Below, piece after piece: positions 1 through 9,399 of a stretch of DNA of 37,801 nt. The DNA lies in contig NZ_JALKBC010000026.1 of assembly GCF_023015865.1 (NCBI RefSeq), forward strand, positions 1 through 37,801, written 5' to 3'. The notes under the pieces were generated by a model. The model searched no databases, was not told the DNA's origin, and saw only the letters and a program-made list of their open reading frames with translations. Source of the DNA: Arenibacter sp. F26102. Lineage in GTDB: Bacteria; Bacteroidota; Bacteroidia; Flavobacteriales; Flavobacteriaceae. A program made the translations under genes and the position numbers. Every line of letters starts with the position of its first letter. Within the stretch, counting starts at the first letter, position 1.

Positions 1-36
1 ACAGAAAATTTCAGTAATTTTATCCTTGGAAATCAT
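1..36 (-). CDS. IS982-like transposase, first 12 codons (partial)
   Basis: On the minus strand an ATG at 34-36 opens the peptide MISKDKITEIFC, identical to the first residues of the IS982-like transposase that begins at 37312. The gene continues off the left edge, so the catalytic part cannot be assessed and it is unknown whether this copy has the early stop codon found in the other copy. Confidence 0.75.
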   Translation of the reverse strand, partial: MISKDKITEIFC

Positions 37-140
37 AAGCGGAAAGTTGGTTAAATATTTGAATTTCAGATACTTAAATATACCTAATTTTCCGCTATTT
101 CTATTGTAAAAACCTTACTTTCTTACGTCGAATTCAGGTT
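1..140 (-). mobile_element. IS982-like element, inner terminal segment (partial, runs off the left edge)
   Basis: The reverse complement of positions 1-140 matches 37208-37347 at all but two positions, from the end motif AACCTGAATTCGACGTAAG through the transposase start codon. The transposase in the right-hand copy is recognisably of the IS982 family, so this is the 5' end of a second, inverted copy. Only the terminal noncoding leader of about 104 bp and the first codons are inside the window. The element end is placed at 140 because the sequence shared by the two copies stops there (the C at 141 also matches and cannot be assigned). It has inserted into a tyrosine recombinase gene whose 3' part begins at 141. 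Confidence 0.85.
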
Positions 141-405
141 GCTAAACATTTTCAAAAGTACAAATTGCAAAGAAGGAGAATGAACGAACGTCTTAATATC
201 ATTGCAAAGGATGCGGGGATAGAAGGTGAATTTACGACCTATTATATCCGTCATTCATGGGCAACGATTGCCAAGTTTATGGGAATATCAACAGAGATAA
301 TTAGTGAAGGATTGAGCCATGACTCTTTTACGGAAAACCGAAGTATATTTGGAAAGCTTTACCAACCATATCCTGGACGAGGCCAATATGATGGCGGCTT
401 GTTGA
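141..405 (+). pseudogene. Tyrosine recombinase C-terminal remnant, truncated by IS982 and frameshifted
   Basis: This is the catalytic C-terminal end of a Bacteroidota-type tyrosine recombinase. The frame is open from the IS junction (AKHFQKYKLQRRRMNERLNI) and contains the box II motif YYIRHSWAT. It then reaches LSHDSFT, where the family normally has LGH followed by the nucleophilic tyrosine region. One extra base near 333-334 shifts the frame. In the +1 frame the expected tail KTEVYLESFTNHILDEAN is restored, including the catalytic tyrosine, and it ends at TGA 403-405. The N-terminal two thirds are missing because the IS982 element sits at 140. The gene is therefore inactive twice over. An uninterrupted reading from 165 to 410 misses the true tail. 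Confidence 0.75.
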
Positions 406-505
406 ATTAGCCTATTAAAAAACTCCAATATTTTTAAACAAAATATCCCAACTGAAGTAAATGGGAATTAATAAAAATGGTTTATCGAAATTTAGAAATC
501 ATAAT

Positions 506-2005
506 CTAACAAGCAATACTGTCTACTCCAAAATGTGACTTAATCCACGCTATAAAATCAAAGTATTTTAAAGATTTTGTCTCAAATTTATCCTTCTCGA
601 TATTCTCCATTTTAGGAAGAATAAATTTCCATAAAGATTGATTTTTAGGGACAGAATTTGAATCGGGATCGGCCAGGAGGACTTTAAGTACTAGTTTTTC
701 TAATTTTGTCAATTTTATTTTATTATTTATAGCTCTTTTAAAGGCTCTTAATTCATATTCCAGATAATCTAATTGCTTTCGCTCATAGATAATAATCAGT
801 GCTATGAATTTAGCCGTCTTAAATGTGGTTATGGAGTAATTAGGTTTTGTGTTAAAAAATATTTGACTTATATAGTTATAGGATTTTTTTAAGTCATTGG
901 CCTGGAAGTAGGTCAGCGAAATATTTAAAAGGAGTTCACATTGTAGTGAGGCGCTCACAAATGGTATTGAGTCTATTATTTCGTTGTTGACAATGTCTAT
1001 GTATTCTATAGATTCATTTAAATTTTGATTCTTTAAAAGAAAAACAAGCCTATAATTTATATAGTTTAATTTCACAGATCGGCAAAAGTGTTCAGGGTAA
1101 TCACTATTGTCCAATAAATTCAATTTGTTTAGATAATATGGTATTTCACTGTGCCCATTAATCGATCTTAAGCTGTTCAATATTCCTTCTAGGGTGGATA
1201 AATAATCGATTGGTGGGTAGCCCCAAAACTTCTTGTTGTTTTCGAATAGGTCGTTCAGCTCTTTAAATATTTTAAGTGCCAACTTATTATTTCCAATATT
1301 GGTAAAATAATAGGATTGAAATAAAAGATGGACTGATTGTGATTCGAAACTTTTTCGCAAACCTAAAGTCATTAGACTTAGTTCACTTAGGACAAGGTCG
1401 TCCAATTTTTTTTTTTCATTTTCACTAAAAACTCCCCCTTTAATGGTTAATCTGTGCTGCAAAAGCTCGTATAAGGAATGGTGTTCATTTATTTGTCTTA
1501 GCATTTTAAGACTATTTTTTGCTTTGTTGTGTATCGAAATCAGGTGTTTTTCGTCTACCTCCCCTAGACCTAGAGCTTTTAGGTAATTTATTTCTAATCT
1601 GGAGCTAAGGTAGCCCAAACCATGATCTTGGAGGTCTTCAGAAATTGATTGAATCTTTTTAATTTTTCTATATCCTTCTTTAGGTAATGATCGCTCAAAT
1701 AATACATCTGCCCTCATTAATTCTTGATAGGATTGAAATTGCGGATTGTGTTCCGATTTAATGCCGACCAAAGTATCCAAGATGTTCTTCATTAAGTATT
1801 GGCATGAATTGTTAAAAGATTTATTAGGATGAAGCACGTGAAACTCCTCTATTAACGCTTTCCAGTCCACTGTTGATTTAGAGTTAATTAAATAAAATAG
1901 GTCATAATATGACTTTTTGCCTCCTTGTTTTTTGCAATTTAAAGCAAAGGCCCTTTTTTCACCCGAAGACATGGATTTGATAATTTGATGAAGGTTTTTT
2001 TTCAT
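506..2005 (-). CDS. Uncharacterised 499-residue helical protein, divergent from the ribose locus (possible regulator)
   Basis: I do not recognise a named family. The protein has no signal peptide and no membrane segment, so it is probably cytoplasmic. The first 90 residues form a compact block (IIKSMSSGEKRAFALNCKKQ, then KKSYYDLFYLI and FHVLHPNKSF) of a kind I associate loosely with conserved Bacteroidota proteins of unknown function. The rest is rich in leucine, lysine and asparagine and looks like a long alpha-helical, TPR-like array. It is transcribed divergently from the ribokinase gene across about 230 bp of AT-rich DNA, which is the usual place for a locus regulator. No other regulator (hybrid two-component, ECF sigma/anti-sigma, AraC or LacI) is present in the catabolic cluster. 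A regulatory role is inferred from position only. The start ATG at 2005 is the first in a long open frame. Confidence 0.6.
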   Translation of the reverse strand: MKKNLHQIIKSMSSGEKRAFALNCKKQGGKKSYYDLFYLINSKSTVDWKALIEEFHVLHPNKSFNNSCQYLMKNILDTLVGIKSEHNPQFQSYQELMRADVLFERSLPKEGYRKIKKIQSISEDLQDHGLGYLSSRLEINYLKALGLGEVDEKHLISIHNKAKNSLKMLRQINEHHSLYELLQHRLTIKGGVFSENEKKKLDDLVLSELSLMTLGLRKSFESQSVHLLFQSYYFTNIGNNKLALKIFKELNDLFENNKKFWGYPPIDYLSTLEGILNSLRSINGHSEIPYYLNKLNLLDNSDYPEHFCRSVKLNYINYRLVFLLKNQNLNESIEYIDIVNNEIIDSIPFVSASLQCELLLNISLTYFQANDLKKSYNYISQIFFNTKPNYSITTFKTAKFIALIIIYERKQLDYLEYELRAFKRAINNKIKLTKLEKLVLKVLLADPDSNSVPKNQSLWKFILPKMENIEKDKFETKSLKYFDFIAWIKSHFGVDSIAC

Positions 2006-2186
2006 AATTGATAAATTTTGGAGGATAATTTTGCCACTATTGATACTTGATAATTAATATTATAAACTAAAAAGTATTATGTAAAAAGCTGAATAAGAGA
2101 TAAATAAATACATTATACTTCAACTTTTAAAGTTTAAGATTAAATATAGGGCCAATTTTTGGTAATATGTTTTTCAATTCAAATAT

Positions 2187-2194
2187 TATGTTTG
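2187..2194 (+). promoter_or_regulatory. Candidate Bacteroidota -7 promoter element (TATGTTTG) for the catabolic operon
   Basis: TATGTTTG fits the Bacteroidota consensus TAnnTTTG and lies 41 bases upstream of the ribokinase ATG. A TTTG at 2158-2161 could act as the -33 element, but the 25-base gap is longer than usual. The 2006-2235 region is very AT-rich and must also carry the promoter of the divergent gene, for which I could not pick a convincing element. Confidence 0.4.
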
Positions 2195-2235
2195 GTAAAA
2201 ATTAGATCAATTTATTATTGATAATTAAAAAATTT

Positions 2236-3165
2236 ATGACAAAAGTTGCTAAAATAATGGTAATCGGAAGTTCTAACATGGATATGGTAATTCAGACGCA
2301 TCATATTCCGGTACCGGGAGAAACTGTTTTGGGAGGTGGTTTTTTTATGGCCCCAGGTGGAAAAGGAGCTAATCAGGCTGTTGCCGTTGCGCGTTTGGGA
2401 GGGGATGTTTGTTTTGTTTCAAAGATTGGAGATGACATTTTTGGAAAACAATCTATTCAGGCTTTTGAGGAGGAGGGTATAGATACCATTGGCCTAATAC
2501 CTGATGAGAGCAATCCATCAGGGGTGGCCTTGATAACGGTAGATGACCAGGGTGAAAATAGTATAGTGGTAGCTCCGGGCGCCAATTCCAATTTGTTGTG
2601 CAAAGACCTTGAAAGGGTCTTCAGGGAATCGGTAGTAGATGTTCAAATTGTGCTTATTCAATTGGAGATACCCTTAGAAGCTGTAAAGTGTGCAGCGAAA
2701 TTAGCCAAAGAACGAAATATTAAGGTGATTTTGAATCCGGCCCCTGCAAATAAAGATACCAGTAGTTTATTTGGTTTGATAGATATTTTGACACCAAATG
2801 CAAGTGAAGCCGAAATTTTAACGGGGGTTGAAGTGAAAGACCTTGATAGTGCAAAAATTGCTGCTCGGCACATTTATGATCAAGGGGTGAAGAATGTGAT
2901 TATTACCGTGGGCAAGTTGGGAGCGATCATAGTCGAAGATAATGGTAGAACCACACATGTGCCTGCTTCCAAAGTGGATGCCGTAGATACGACGGGTGCG
3001 GGAGATGCTTTTAACGGAGCCCTGGCGGTTGGATTGTCCGAAGGGAAATCCTTGCAGGAATCGGTAGAATTTGCATGTTCCGCAGCGGCTATTACAGTTA
3101 CTAGGATGGGGGCTCAATCTTCCATGCCATTTCGTAAAGAATTAGTACTTAAGTTTTTAGAATAA
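2236..3165 (+). CDS. rbsK: Ribokinase (PfkB family)
   Basis: It phosphorylates D-ribose to ribose 5-phosphate in the cytoplasm, feeding the pentose phosphate pathway. The PfkB signatures are complete. The N-terminal substrate region has GSSNMDMVI, then PGETVLGG and PGGKGANQA. The C-terminal ATP/anion-hole motif DTTGAGDAFNG lies at about residues 251-261, with D257 as the likely catalytic base. Its 309 residues are normal for ribokinase. I chose the ATG at 2236 (MTKVAKIMVIG) over the upstream in-frame TTG at 2218, because the family starts a few residues before the first beta strand. The gene leads the cluster and is followed after 21 bp by a sugar permease. With the two nucleoside hydrolases downstream, this makes ribose the expected end product. 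In Bacteroides RUS loci the equivalent kinases are called rusK. Another PfkB sugar specificity is possible but less likely. Confidence 0.9.
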   Translation: MTKVAKIMVIGSSNMDMVIQTHHIPVPGETVLGGGFFMAPGGKGANQAVAVARLGGDVCFVSKIGDDIFGKQSIQAFEEEGIDTIGLIPDESNPSGVALITVDDQGENSIVVAPGANSNLLCKDLERVFRESVVDVQIVLIQLEIPLEAVKCAAKLAKERNIKVILNPAPANKDTSSLFGLIDILTPNASEAEILTGVEVKDLDSAKIAARHIYDQGVKNVIITVGKLGAIIVEDNGRTTHVPASKVDAVDTTGAGDAFNGALAVGLSEGKSLQESVEFACSAAAITVTRMGAQSSMPFRKELVLKFLE

Positions 3166-3186
3166 TATAAATCTAAATCGTAAAAT

Positions 3187-4194
3187 ATGTTTGTTGTAGA
3201 AAATTATACCATTGCAGTTGTGTTTTGCCTTATAACTATGTTGTGTTGGGGTTCATGGGCAAATACCCAAAAATTGGTTCAGGGCAAATGGAGATTCGAA
3301 TTGTTTTATTGGGATTATTGTATTGGCATATTTCTATTTTCAATAATAGCCGCATTTACTATGGGCAGTTACGGTGAAAATGGAAGGTCATTTCTGGAAG
3401 ACATTGTTCAAGTAGATAACGCTAACATAATAAGTGCCTTTGTAGGAGGTGTTATTTTTAATTTGGCCAATATTTTATTAACGGCCGCTATAGCGGGGGC
3501 AGGAATGGCTGTTGCATTTCCGATAGGAATAGGGATTGCTTTGATTTTAGGAGTATTGTTCAATTATTTATTAATGGACAAAGGCAATCCCGAGTTAATT
3601 TTTCTGGGCGTATTTTTAGTGATTATTGCCATCGTATTAAATGCTTTGGCGTATAGTAAAACAGCCAAATCCAAAGGAGGAGCTAGTCTTAAATGGATTA
3701 TAGTTTCAATTGTGGCGGGTGTTCTAATGTCGCTCTTTTATCCATTTGTCGCTTCTGGTATGGACTTGGATAATTTTATAGCTCCAGCACAGGGAAAAAT
3801 GACTCCCTACACTGCTATGGTCGTATTTTCTGGAGGTATACTGTTGAGCAACGTAATATTTAATTCCATCTTAATGAAACGACCTCTGCAAGGTGAGCCG
3901 GTAAGTTATAAGAGCTATTTCAGCGGTAGGGCCAATCTCCATATTGTAGGCGTTATTGGCGGAAGCATTTGGGCTCTTGGAAATCTTTTTAACCTTATTG
4001 CTGCCGGTTTGGCAGGACCAGCCATCTCTTATGGACTTGGGCAGGGTGCAACCTTGGTTGCTGCCTTATGGGGGGTTTTCGTATGGAAAGAATTTAAAGG
4101 AAGTCCGAAGGTTGTTGGATATCTGATTTTTGCAATGTTTTTATGTTTTGTATTAGGTCTTGCTTCGATCATTGTTGCAGGACGTGACTTCTAG
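3187..4194 (+). CDS. Inner-membrane sugar permease of the DMT superfamily (GRP/RbsU- or ureide-permease-like), RusT-type
   Basis: It has 335 residues with about ten hydrophobic segments evenly spaced and almost no soluble domain, the layout of 10-TM drug/metabolite transporters. The first segment holds CWGSWANTQKL, a tryptophan-rich motif seen in glucose/ribose porters and in the related ureide permease family. Internal glycine-rich helices (AGAGMAVAFPIGIGIALILG and GPAISYGLGQGATLVAALWG) look like the two pseudo-repeats. The gene lies 21 bp after ribokinase and upstream of susC, so it most likely imports free ribose (or a nucleoside) from the periplasm. The RUS of Bacteroides has a permease (RusT) in the same role. 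The substrate is inferred from neighbours. Confidence 0.78.
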   Translation: MFVVENYTIAVVFCLITMLCWGSWANTQKLVQGKWRFELFYWDYCIGIFLFSIIAAFTMGSYGENGRSFLEDIVQVDNANIISAFVGGVIFNLANILLTAAIAGAGMAVAFPIGIGIALILGVLFNYLLMDKGNPELIFLGVFLVIIAIVLNALAYSKTAKSKGGASLKWIIVSIVAGVLMSLFYPFVASGMDLDNFIAPAQGKMTPYTAMVVFSGGILLSNVIFNSILMKRPLQGEPVSYKSYFSGRANLHIVGVIGGSIWALGNLFNLIAAGLAGPAISYGLGQGATLVAALWGVFVWKEFKGSPKVVGYLIFAMFLCFVLGLASIIVAGRDF

Positions 4195-4390
4195 CACTAT
4201 TTGTTGTAGGTGTTGGGTGTTTAACCTTATGAAGGAATGAAAAAAAGGTGTTTATTTTTTATTCACTACTTATTGGGGATGCAACTACGAAATCTAAGAA
4301 AAAACTTATCCCGTGGTGGGTTTAATCTCTAATAGTAGCTACCCCTTACCAAACTTTAACCAAAAAAACTAATCTATCAAATTTGAACTT

Positions 4391-7300
4391 ATGAAAAAAT
4401 TGTTGTTTTTATTTTGTATTGTCCAATCAGGGTTTTTGACTGCTCAGTTGACTATGTCTACTAGGTTGTTAGACATTGGTATATCTGCCTTAAGTGAAAA
4501 AAGTTTAAAAGGGGTTAGCCAAGATTTTGTAGTTACCGGTCAGGTAACGGATAATGAGGGTTTACCTTTAGGGGGTGCCAACATTCTTGAGAAAGGTACT
4601 TCAAATGGTATTCAGACAGATTTTGATGGTAATTTCACTATTACTGTGAGTGGTCCGAATGCTGTTCTCGTGGTTTCCTATATAGGTTTTGCTCAGAAGG
4701 AAATACCGGTGGGCAATCAAACTACAATGGTAATTAATCTGGAGGAAAGCGCCTCTGGGTTGGATGAGGTTGTAGTTGTTGGTTATGGAAGCCAAAGAAA
4801 GGGTAGTATAACAGGGTCAATTTCTACCATAAAATCTGAAGAACTAGTAAGAGCTCCAATAGCAAGTGTTTCTAACTTGTTGGCAGGTCAGTTGCCCGGA
4901 TTGAAATCCATACAATTAAGTGGGCAGCCTGGTGCAGATGCGGCTGGACTAAGCATTCGTGGTTTTGGAAGCCCTTTGGTAATTGTTGATGGAGTTGAAA
5001 CTTCATTTAATAATATTGATGCCAACCAAATTGAGTCAATTTCAATTTTAAAGGATGGTTCTGCATCTATTTACGGTTCTAGGGCAGGAAATGGCGTGTT
5101 GTTGGTGACAACGAAAAGAGGTAAATTAGGAAAGCCGGTAATTACACTTAATTCCTCCTTAACATACCAGGGGGTTACCAGAACGCCTAAACCGGTAAGT
5201 TCTGGGCAGTATTCGGAAATGGCTCGAGAACAATGGATCCAATCTGGGAATCCAGAAGCTACCGCACCTTATACATTGGATGAAATTGATAAGTTTTATA
5301 ACGGTACGGATCCACAGTATCCCAATACCAATTGGTATGATGTCTTGACCCGAGATTGGGCACCGCAATACCTGCATAATATTTCTGTTAGAGGGGGGAG
5401 TGAAAAAATTAAATACTTCGGTTTAATAGGCTTTTTAGACCAGGAAACGATGTGGGTCAAAAGTGATGGTAATTATAAAAGATATAATTTTCAATCAAAT
5501 ATAGATGCTGAAATCACTGAAGATTTGTCTCTAAGATTGGATATTTCAGGTAAGGTTGAAGATCGTAATTTTACAGCGCGAGATTGGTCTACGGATATAT
5601 GGGGCGATTTTTGGTTGACTTCACCAACAGTTCCCGCCAGTTTTCCCGATGCTACAAAAATCCCGAACACACATGTAACGGCAGGAATAGCACCAGCAAG
5701 TATAAGTACTAATCGTGATATTTGGGGGTATAGGGATTCCGATGATTTTAATTTTAACGGGACCTTGTCATTAGATTATAAGATTCCGTTTGTAAAAGGT
5801 CTTTCGGCAAAGACATTCGTTAATTATCTTAGAAATGACGGAATTGAAAAGTTCTTTAATAAGAGTTTCGAAACATATGATTATGATTATGCCTCAGATG
5901 CGTATACTATTGGTGCAGTTAGAAGTAATCCGGAACTCAGTATTCGAAATGGTAATAACAGAACTATAACAAGTCAGACGTCATTAAATTATGCAACAAC
6001 AATTAATGAATCCCATAGCGTTTCTGCTTTGGCAATGTATGAGGAGATAGATGTAAAAAGTCAATGGACAAGGGCGAGAAGAGACGGATTTTTAACGAAT
6101 GAAATTGACCAATTATTTGCAGGAAGTACAGAGAATATGATTGGTGATGGTGCTGGGGCGGAAATGGGACGCCAAAGTTTTATAGGAAGAGTAACTTATG
6201 GATATAAGAATAAGTATTTATTAGAAAGCGCAATTAGAGCTGATGCATCTGCTAAATTTTCTGAGGTCAATAGGTGGGGTTATTTTCCAAGTGTTTCGCT
6301 AGGTTGGGTTGTCTCGGAAGAAAACTTCATTAAAGAAGACTCTTTTTTAAACCAATTAAAACTAAGAGCCAGTTATGGTGAGTCAGGAAATGATAACGTA
6401 GGTAATTTCCAATATTTGTCAGGATATAGATTTGATGATACCTATATTTTTCAAGGAACCTCAGTTGAGCAAGGTTTAATATCTACAGGATTGGCAAACC
6501 CCAATTTAACATGGGAAAAGCTTTCGATCTACAATGTAGGGGTAGATTTTCAACTATTTAACAGTAAACTGTATGGGGAGTTAGAAGGCTTCTATAGGCA
6601 AAGAGCAGGGATTCCAGCAACCAAAAATTCTACTCTCCCAACTAGTTTTGGGGCAAATTTACCTCAAGAAAATATTAATAGCCAAAATAATCGAGGTGTT
6701 GAATTATTGTTGGGAACAAGAGGGCACTCTAAGGATTTTTCATGGGATGTAATGGGTACGCTATCTTGGTCAAGATCTAAGTGGGATCATTTTGAAGAGC
6801 CTGAGTACACCGATCCAGACCAGAAAAGAATTGACCAAAAATCAGGTCAATGGACAGATCGTATATTTGGGTATCAATCAGATGGATTATTTACTTCTCA
6901 AGAAGAAATTGAGGCTCTGGAATTTGATCAAGACCAAGTAGGTAATGTCTCGCTTAGACCAGGAGATGTTAAGTATGTTGATACTAATGATGACGGAGTA
7001 TTGGATTGGAAGGATAGGGTACTAATTGCGGATGGAGGATTCTTGCCTCATTGGATCTTAGGTTTTAATGTAAATCTAAAATACAAACAGTTTGATTTTT
7101 CTGCCTTTTTTCAAGGAGGGTTTAATAGTTATGCAAATGTAAACCTAAACACAAAAGACCAAGTTTCTCCAGCTGCGAGGTATGAGTTGAGGTGGACAGA
7201 AGAAAATAACAATCCAAATGCTTTAGAACCAAGACTTGGAGGGTCCCCTTTAAACGATGCAAGTTCTGACTATAGGATTAAATCCGCCAGTTATTTAAGA

Positions 7301-7513
7301 CTTAAATCTTTGAGTATTGGCTATAATGTGCCAACTGAATGGGCTCAGAAATCAAGTTTCTCTAAAATCCGTTTGTATATAGCCGGAACAAATCTTTTCA
7401 CATTTGATAAATTAAAAGATTTCAATGTTGATCCAGAATTGCCGTCAGGTAGTGCAGGATTGTACTATCCGCAACAGAGAACTTTATCTGTAGGTGTAAA
7501 TGTTTCGTTATAA
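4391..7513 (+). CDS. SusC/RagA-family TonB-dependent outer-membrane transporter
   Basis: The 1040-residue protein has the normal SusC layout. A signal peptide (about residues 1-18, MKKLLFLFCIVQSGFLTAQ) is followed by the carboxypeptidase-D-like domain (about 46-115, VTGQVTDNEGLPLGGANILE with FDGNFTI). Next come the TonB box and plug (about 124-240, DEVVVVGYGSQRKGSITGS, then IRGFGSPLVIVDG and the SIYGSRAGNGVLLVTTKRG motif), and then a long beta barrel. The barrel ends with the aromatic-rich strand QRTLSVGVNVSL. It imports the bound ligand into the periplasm using TonB energy, as a complex with the SusD protein encoded 29 bp downstream. A gap of 196 bp separates it from the permease gene, so an internal promoter is possible, but I saw no clear element there. 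Confidence 0.95.
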   Translation: MKKLLFLFCIVQSGFLTAQLTMSTRLLDIGISALSEKSLKGVSQDFVVTGQVTDNEGLPLGGANILEKGTSNGIQTDFDGNFTITVSGPNAVLVVSYIGFAQKEIPVGNQTTMVINLEESASGLDEVVVVGYGSQRKGSITGSISTIKSEELVRAPIASVSNLLAGQLPGLKSIQLSGQPGADAAGLSIRGFGSPLVIVDGVETSFNNIDANQIESISILKDGSASIYGSRAGNGVLLVTTKRGKLGKPVITLNSSLTYQGVTRTPKPVSSGQYSEMAREQWIQSGNPEATAPYTLDEIDKFYNGTDPQYPNTNWYDVLTRDWAPQYLHNISVRGGSEKIKYFGLIGFLDQETMWVKSDGNYKRYNFQSNIDAEITEDLSLRLDISGKVEDRNFTARDWSTDIWGDFWLTSPTVPASFPDATKIPNTHVTAGIAPASISTNRDIWGYRDSDDFNFNGTLSLDYKIPFVKGLSAKTFVNYLRNDGIEKFFNKSFETYDYDYASDAYTIGAVRSNPELSIRNGNNRTITSQTSLNYATTINESHSVSALAMYEEIDVKSQWTRARRDGFLTNEIDQLFAGSTENMIGDGAGAEMGRQSFIGRVTYGYKNKYLLESAIRADASAKFSEVNRWGYFPSVSLGWVVSEENFIKEDSFLNQLKLRASYGESGNDNVGNFQYLSGYRFDDTYIFQGTSVEQGLISTGLANPNLTWEKLSIYNVGVDFQLFNSKLYGELEGFYRQRAGIPATKNSTLPTSFGANLPQENINSQNNRGVELLLGTRGHSKDFSWDVMGTLSWSRSKWDHFEEPEYTDPDQKRIDQKSGQWTDRIFGYQSDGLFTSQEEIEALEFDQDQVGNVSLRPGDVKYVDTNDDGVLDWKDRVLIADGGFLPHWILGFNVNLKYKQFDFSAFFQGGFNSYANVNLNTKDQVSPAARYELRWTEENNNPNALEPRLGGSPLNDASSDYRIKSASYLRLKSLSIGYNVPTEWAQKSSFSKIRLYIAGTNLFTFDKLKDFNVDPELPSGSAGLYYPQQRTLSVGVNVSL

Positions 7514-7542
7514 TAAAACTAATATCATTAAAAATTACTCTA

Positions 7543-9339
7543 ATGAAAAATAATAATATAAAAACTATATACATATGTATGTTATGTGTATTCGGACTAT
7601 CATCTTGTGTTAAAGACGTGTTGGATAAGGTGCCGTTGGATTCAATTACGGATGCCGCAGTATGGAATGATGAAGTGCTTGTAGATGCTTATTTAACAGA
7701 GCAATGGGCAAATACCTATATATTGGTTAATGAAGTTAATGCGAATCAAATAACGAATGGAAAGGGTTGGTTTCCAATTACATACCCTAATAAGTTAGGA
7801 GCGGAAACAAGGCATAACTGGGGCGGAAATGTCAATAAATTTAGAAATGGAGGACTCGATATAAATGGAGGAATATTTGAATGGTGGGAGCCTTCATATA
7901 AAATTATTAGAGCCTTAAATGAGTTAATTGAGCGCCTGCCTTCATCTAGTTTTCCTTCAGAATTCATTAATGAAAAAATGGCAGACGCAAGGTTTTTAAG
8001 AGCATACAACTATTTCGCAATGGTAAAACGTTATGGGGGCGTGCCTTTGATTATCAGGTTGCAAAGTATCGATGACCCTGAAGAAGAATTGTTCCCGACC
8101 AGGAATAAAGAACAGGAAGTTTATGATTTTGTCCTATCGGAAATGGATGATATAATTAATGACCTTCCGCAAAATAAAGCTATGGCCAAATATGGTAAAC
8201 CAACAAAATATACCGCATTGGCATTAAAAAGTAGGGCGGCGCTATATGCAGGGAGTATTTCCCAGTTTGGAGACGTTAATTTAGATGGAGTTGTTGGAAT
8301 AGACGCGGGTTTAAGTGATGATTATTATAAAAAAGCCTATGATGCGGCTCAACTAATAATAGATAGTCAAGAGTTTGCCTTATACGATCAGGATAGTGAT
8401 AAAGCAATGAATTTTAGAAAAATCTTTCTGGATAAAAATAACTCAGAAGTAATAATGGCTGTAATTCACGATGGCATCAATTCCCAGCAAGGTGGAAATG
8501 GATGGGGATGGGATTTTATTGAAACGCCACAACCTAACGGTGTGGGAGCAGGTAATGCAGATGGAGTTTATTTGGATATTGTTGAAGAGTTTGAATATAT
8601 AGATGGAAGCCCCGGTGAATTGGATAAATCCCCAATAACCAGTGGTTTATGGACAACCGAAGATTTATGGAAAGATAAAGATCCTCGATTCTTTGCTTCA
8701 ATTTATACTCAGAATACGTCATGGAAAGGTCAAAAGTTGCAAATGAACCGTGGGATAAGAGCATCGGACGGTAGTTTGGTCAATAATGGTACTTATAATT
8801 CAATCCCAGCAATAGGCATAAACCAAAGACCCAATGGAATTGGGTTTGGAATGTTAAAATTCCTTGATGAGGATCATGATAATACTATCGGTTGGGGGAC
8901 TTCTGAAACAGATTGGTTGGTTTTTCGCTATGGTGAGGTTTTGTTAAATTATGCAGAAGCAGCTTTTGAATTAGGAAGAGTGGATGATGCATTGGATGCC
9001 GTAAATCTAATTAGGGAAAGAGCTGGGGTAGCAGATTTAACAGCAATAGACCGAGATAAAATACGGCATGAGAGAAAAGTAGAATTACTTTTTGAAGGTC
9101 ATAGATACTGGGATGTTAGACGATGGAGAACAGCTGTAAGTGAACTCTCCAATAACGAGTCCGGACTGCGTTATATTCTAGATTATGACTCTGGGAAATT
9201 TGAATTGGAGATTTTGGATAAAGTACATGGAACAGTAAATGAGCCTAAATTTTTTAAACAAAACTACTATTTACCAATTAACCGGAATAGAATAGCAAAC
9301 AATCCAAACTTGGTAGAAAACCCAGGTTATGAACTATAG
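7543..9339 (+). CDS. SusD/RagB-family surface glycan-binding lipoprotein
   Basis: The 598 residues begin with a lipoprotein signal whose lipobox LSSC puts the acylated cysteine near residue 22, followed by the typical VKDVLDKVPLDSITDAAVW. The helical core carries SusD hallmarks: DARFLRAYNYFAMVKRYGGV at about 147-166, and near the C terminus IRHERKVELLFEGHRYWDVR. The protein should sit on the outer surface as the lid of the SusC transporter and bind the ligand. It is somewhat longer than a minimal SusD, with insertions between the TPR core and the C-terminal half that usually build the binding site, so the ligand cannot be predicted. It is paired with SusC and is expected to be co-transcribed. 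Confidence 0.95.
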   Translation: MKNNNIKTIYICMLCVFGLSSCVKDVLDKVPLDSITDAAVWNDEVLVDAYLTEQWANTYILVNEVNANQITNGKGWFPITYPNKLGAETRHNWGGNVNKFRNGGLDINGGIFEWWEPSYKIIRALNELIERLPSSSFPSEFINEKMADARFLRAYNYFAMVKRYGGVPLIIRLQSIDDPEEELFPTRNKEQEVYDFVLSEMDDIINDLPQNKAMAKYGKPTKYTALALKSRAALYAGSISQFGDVNLDGVVGIDAGLSDDYYKKAYDAAQLIIDSQEFALYDQDSDKAMNFRKIFLDKNNSEVIMAVIHDGINSQQGGNGWGWDFIETPQPNGVGAGNADGVYLDIVEEFEYIDGSPGELDKSPITSGLWTTEDLWKDKDPRFFASIYTQNTSWKGQKLQMNRGIRASDGSLVNNGTYNSIPAIGINQRPNGIGFGMLKFLDEDHDNTIGWGTSETDWLVFRYGEVLLNYAEAAFELGRVDDALDAVNLIRERAGVADLTAIDRDKIRHERKVELLFEGHRYWDVRRWRTAVSELSNNESGLRYILDYDSGKFELEILDKVHGTVNEPKFFKQNYYLPINRNRIANNPNLVENPGYEL

Positions 9340-9399
9340 CCGTGTTTTCCAGGATGAATTAAAATTTTTACGGACAAATTTTAAACGAAGATCAACAAA

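Noticed and set aside
165..410. Intact 81-residue protein starting at 165
   Set aside because: It starts inside a recombinase catalytic domain and its last 25 residues are out of frame with the real tail.
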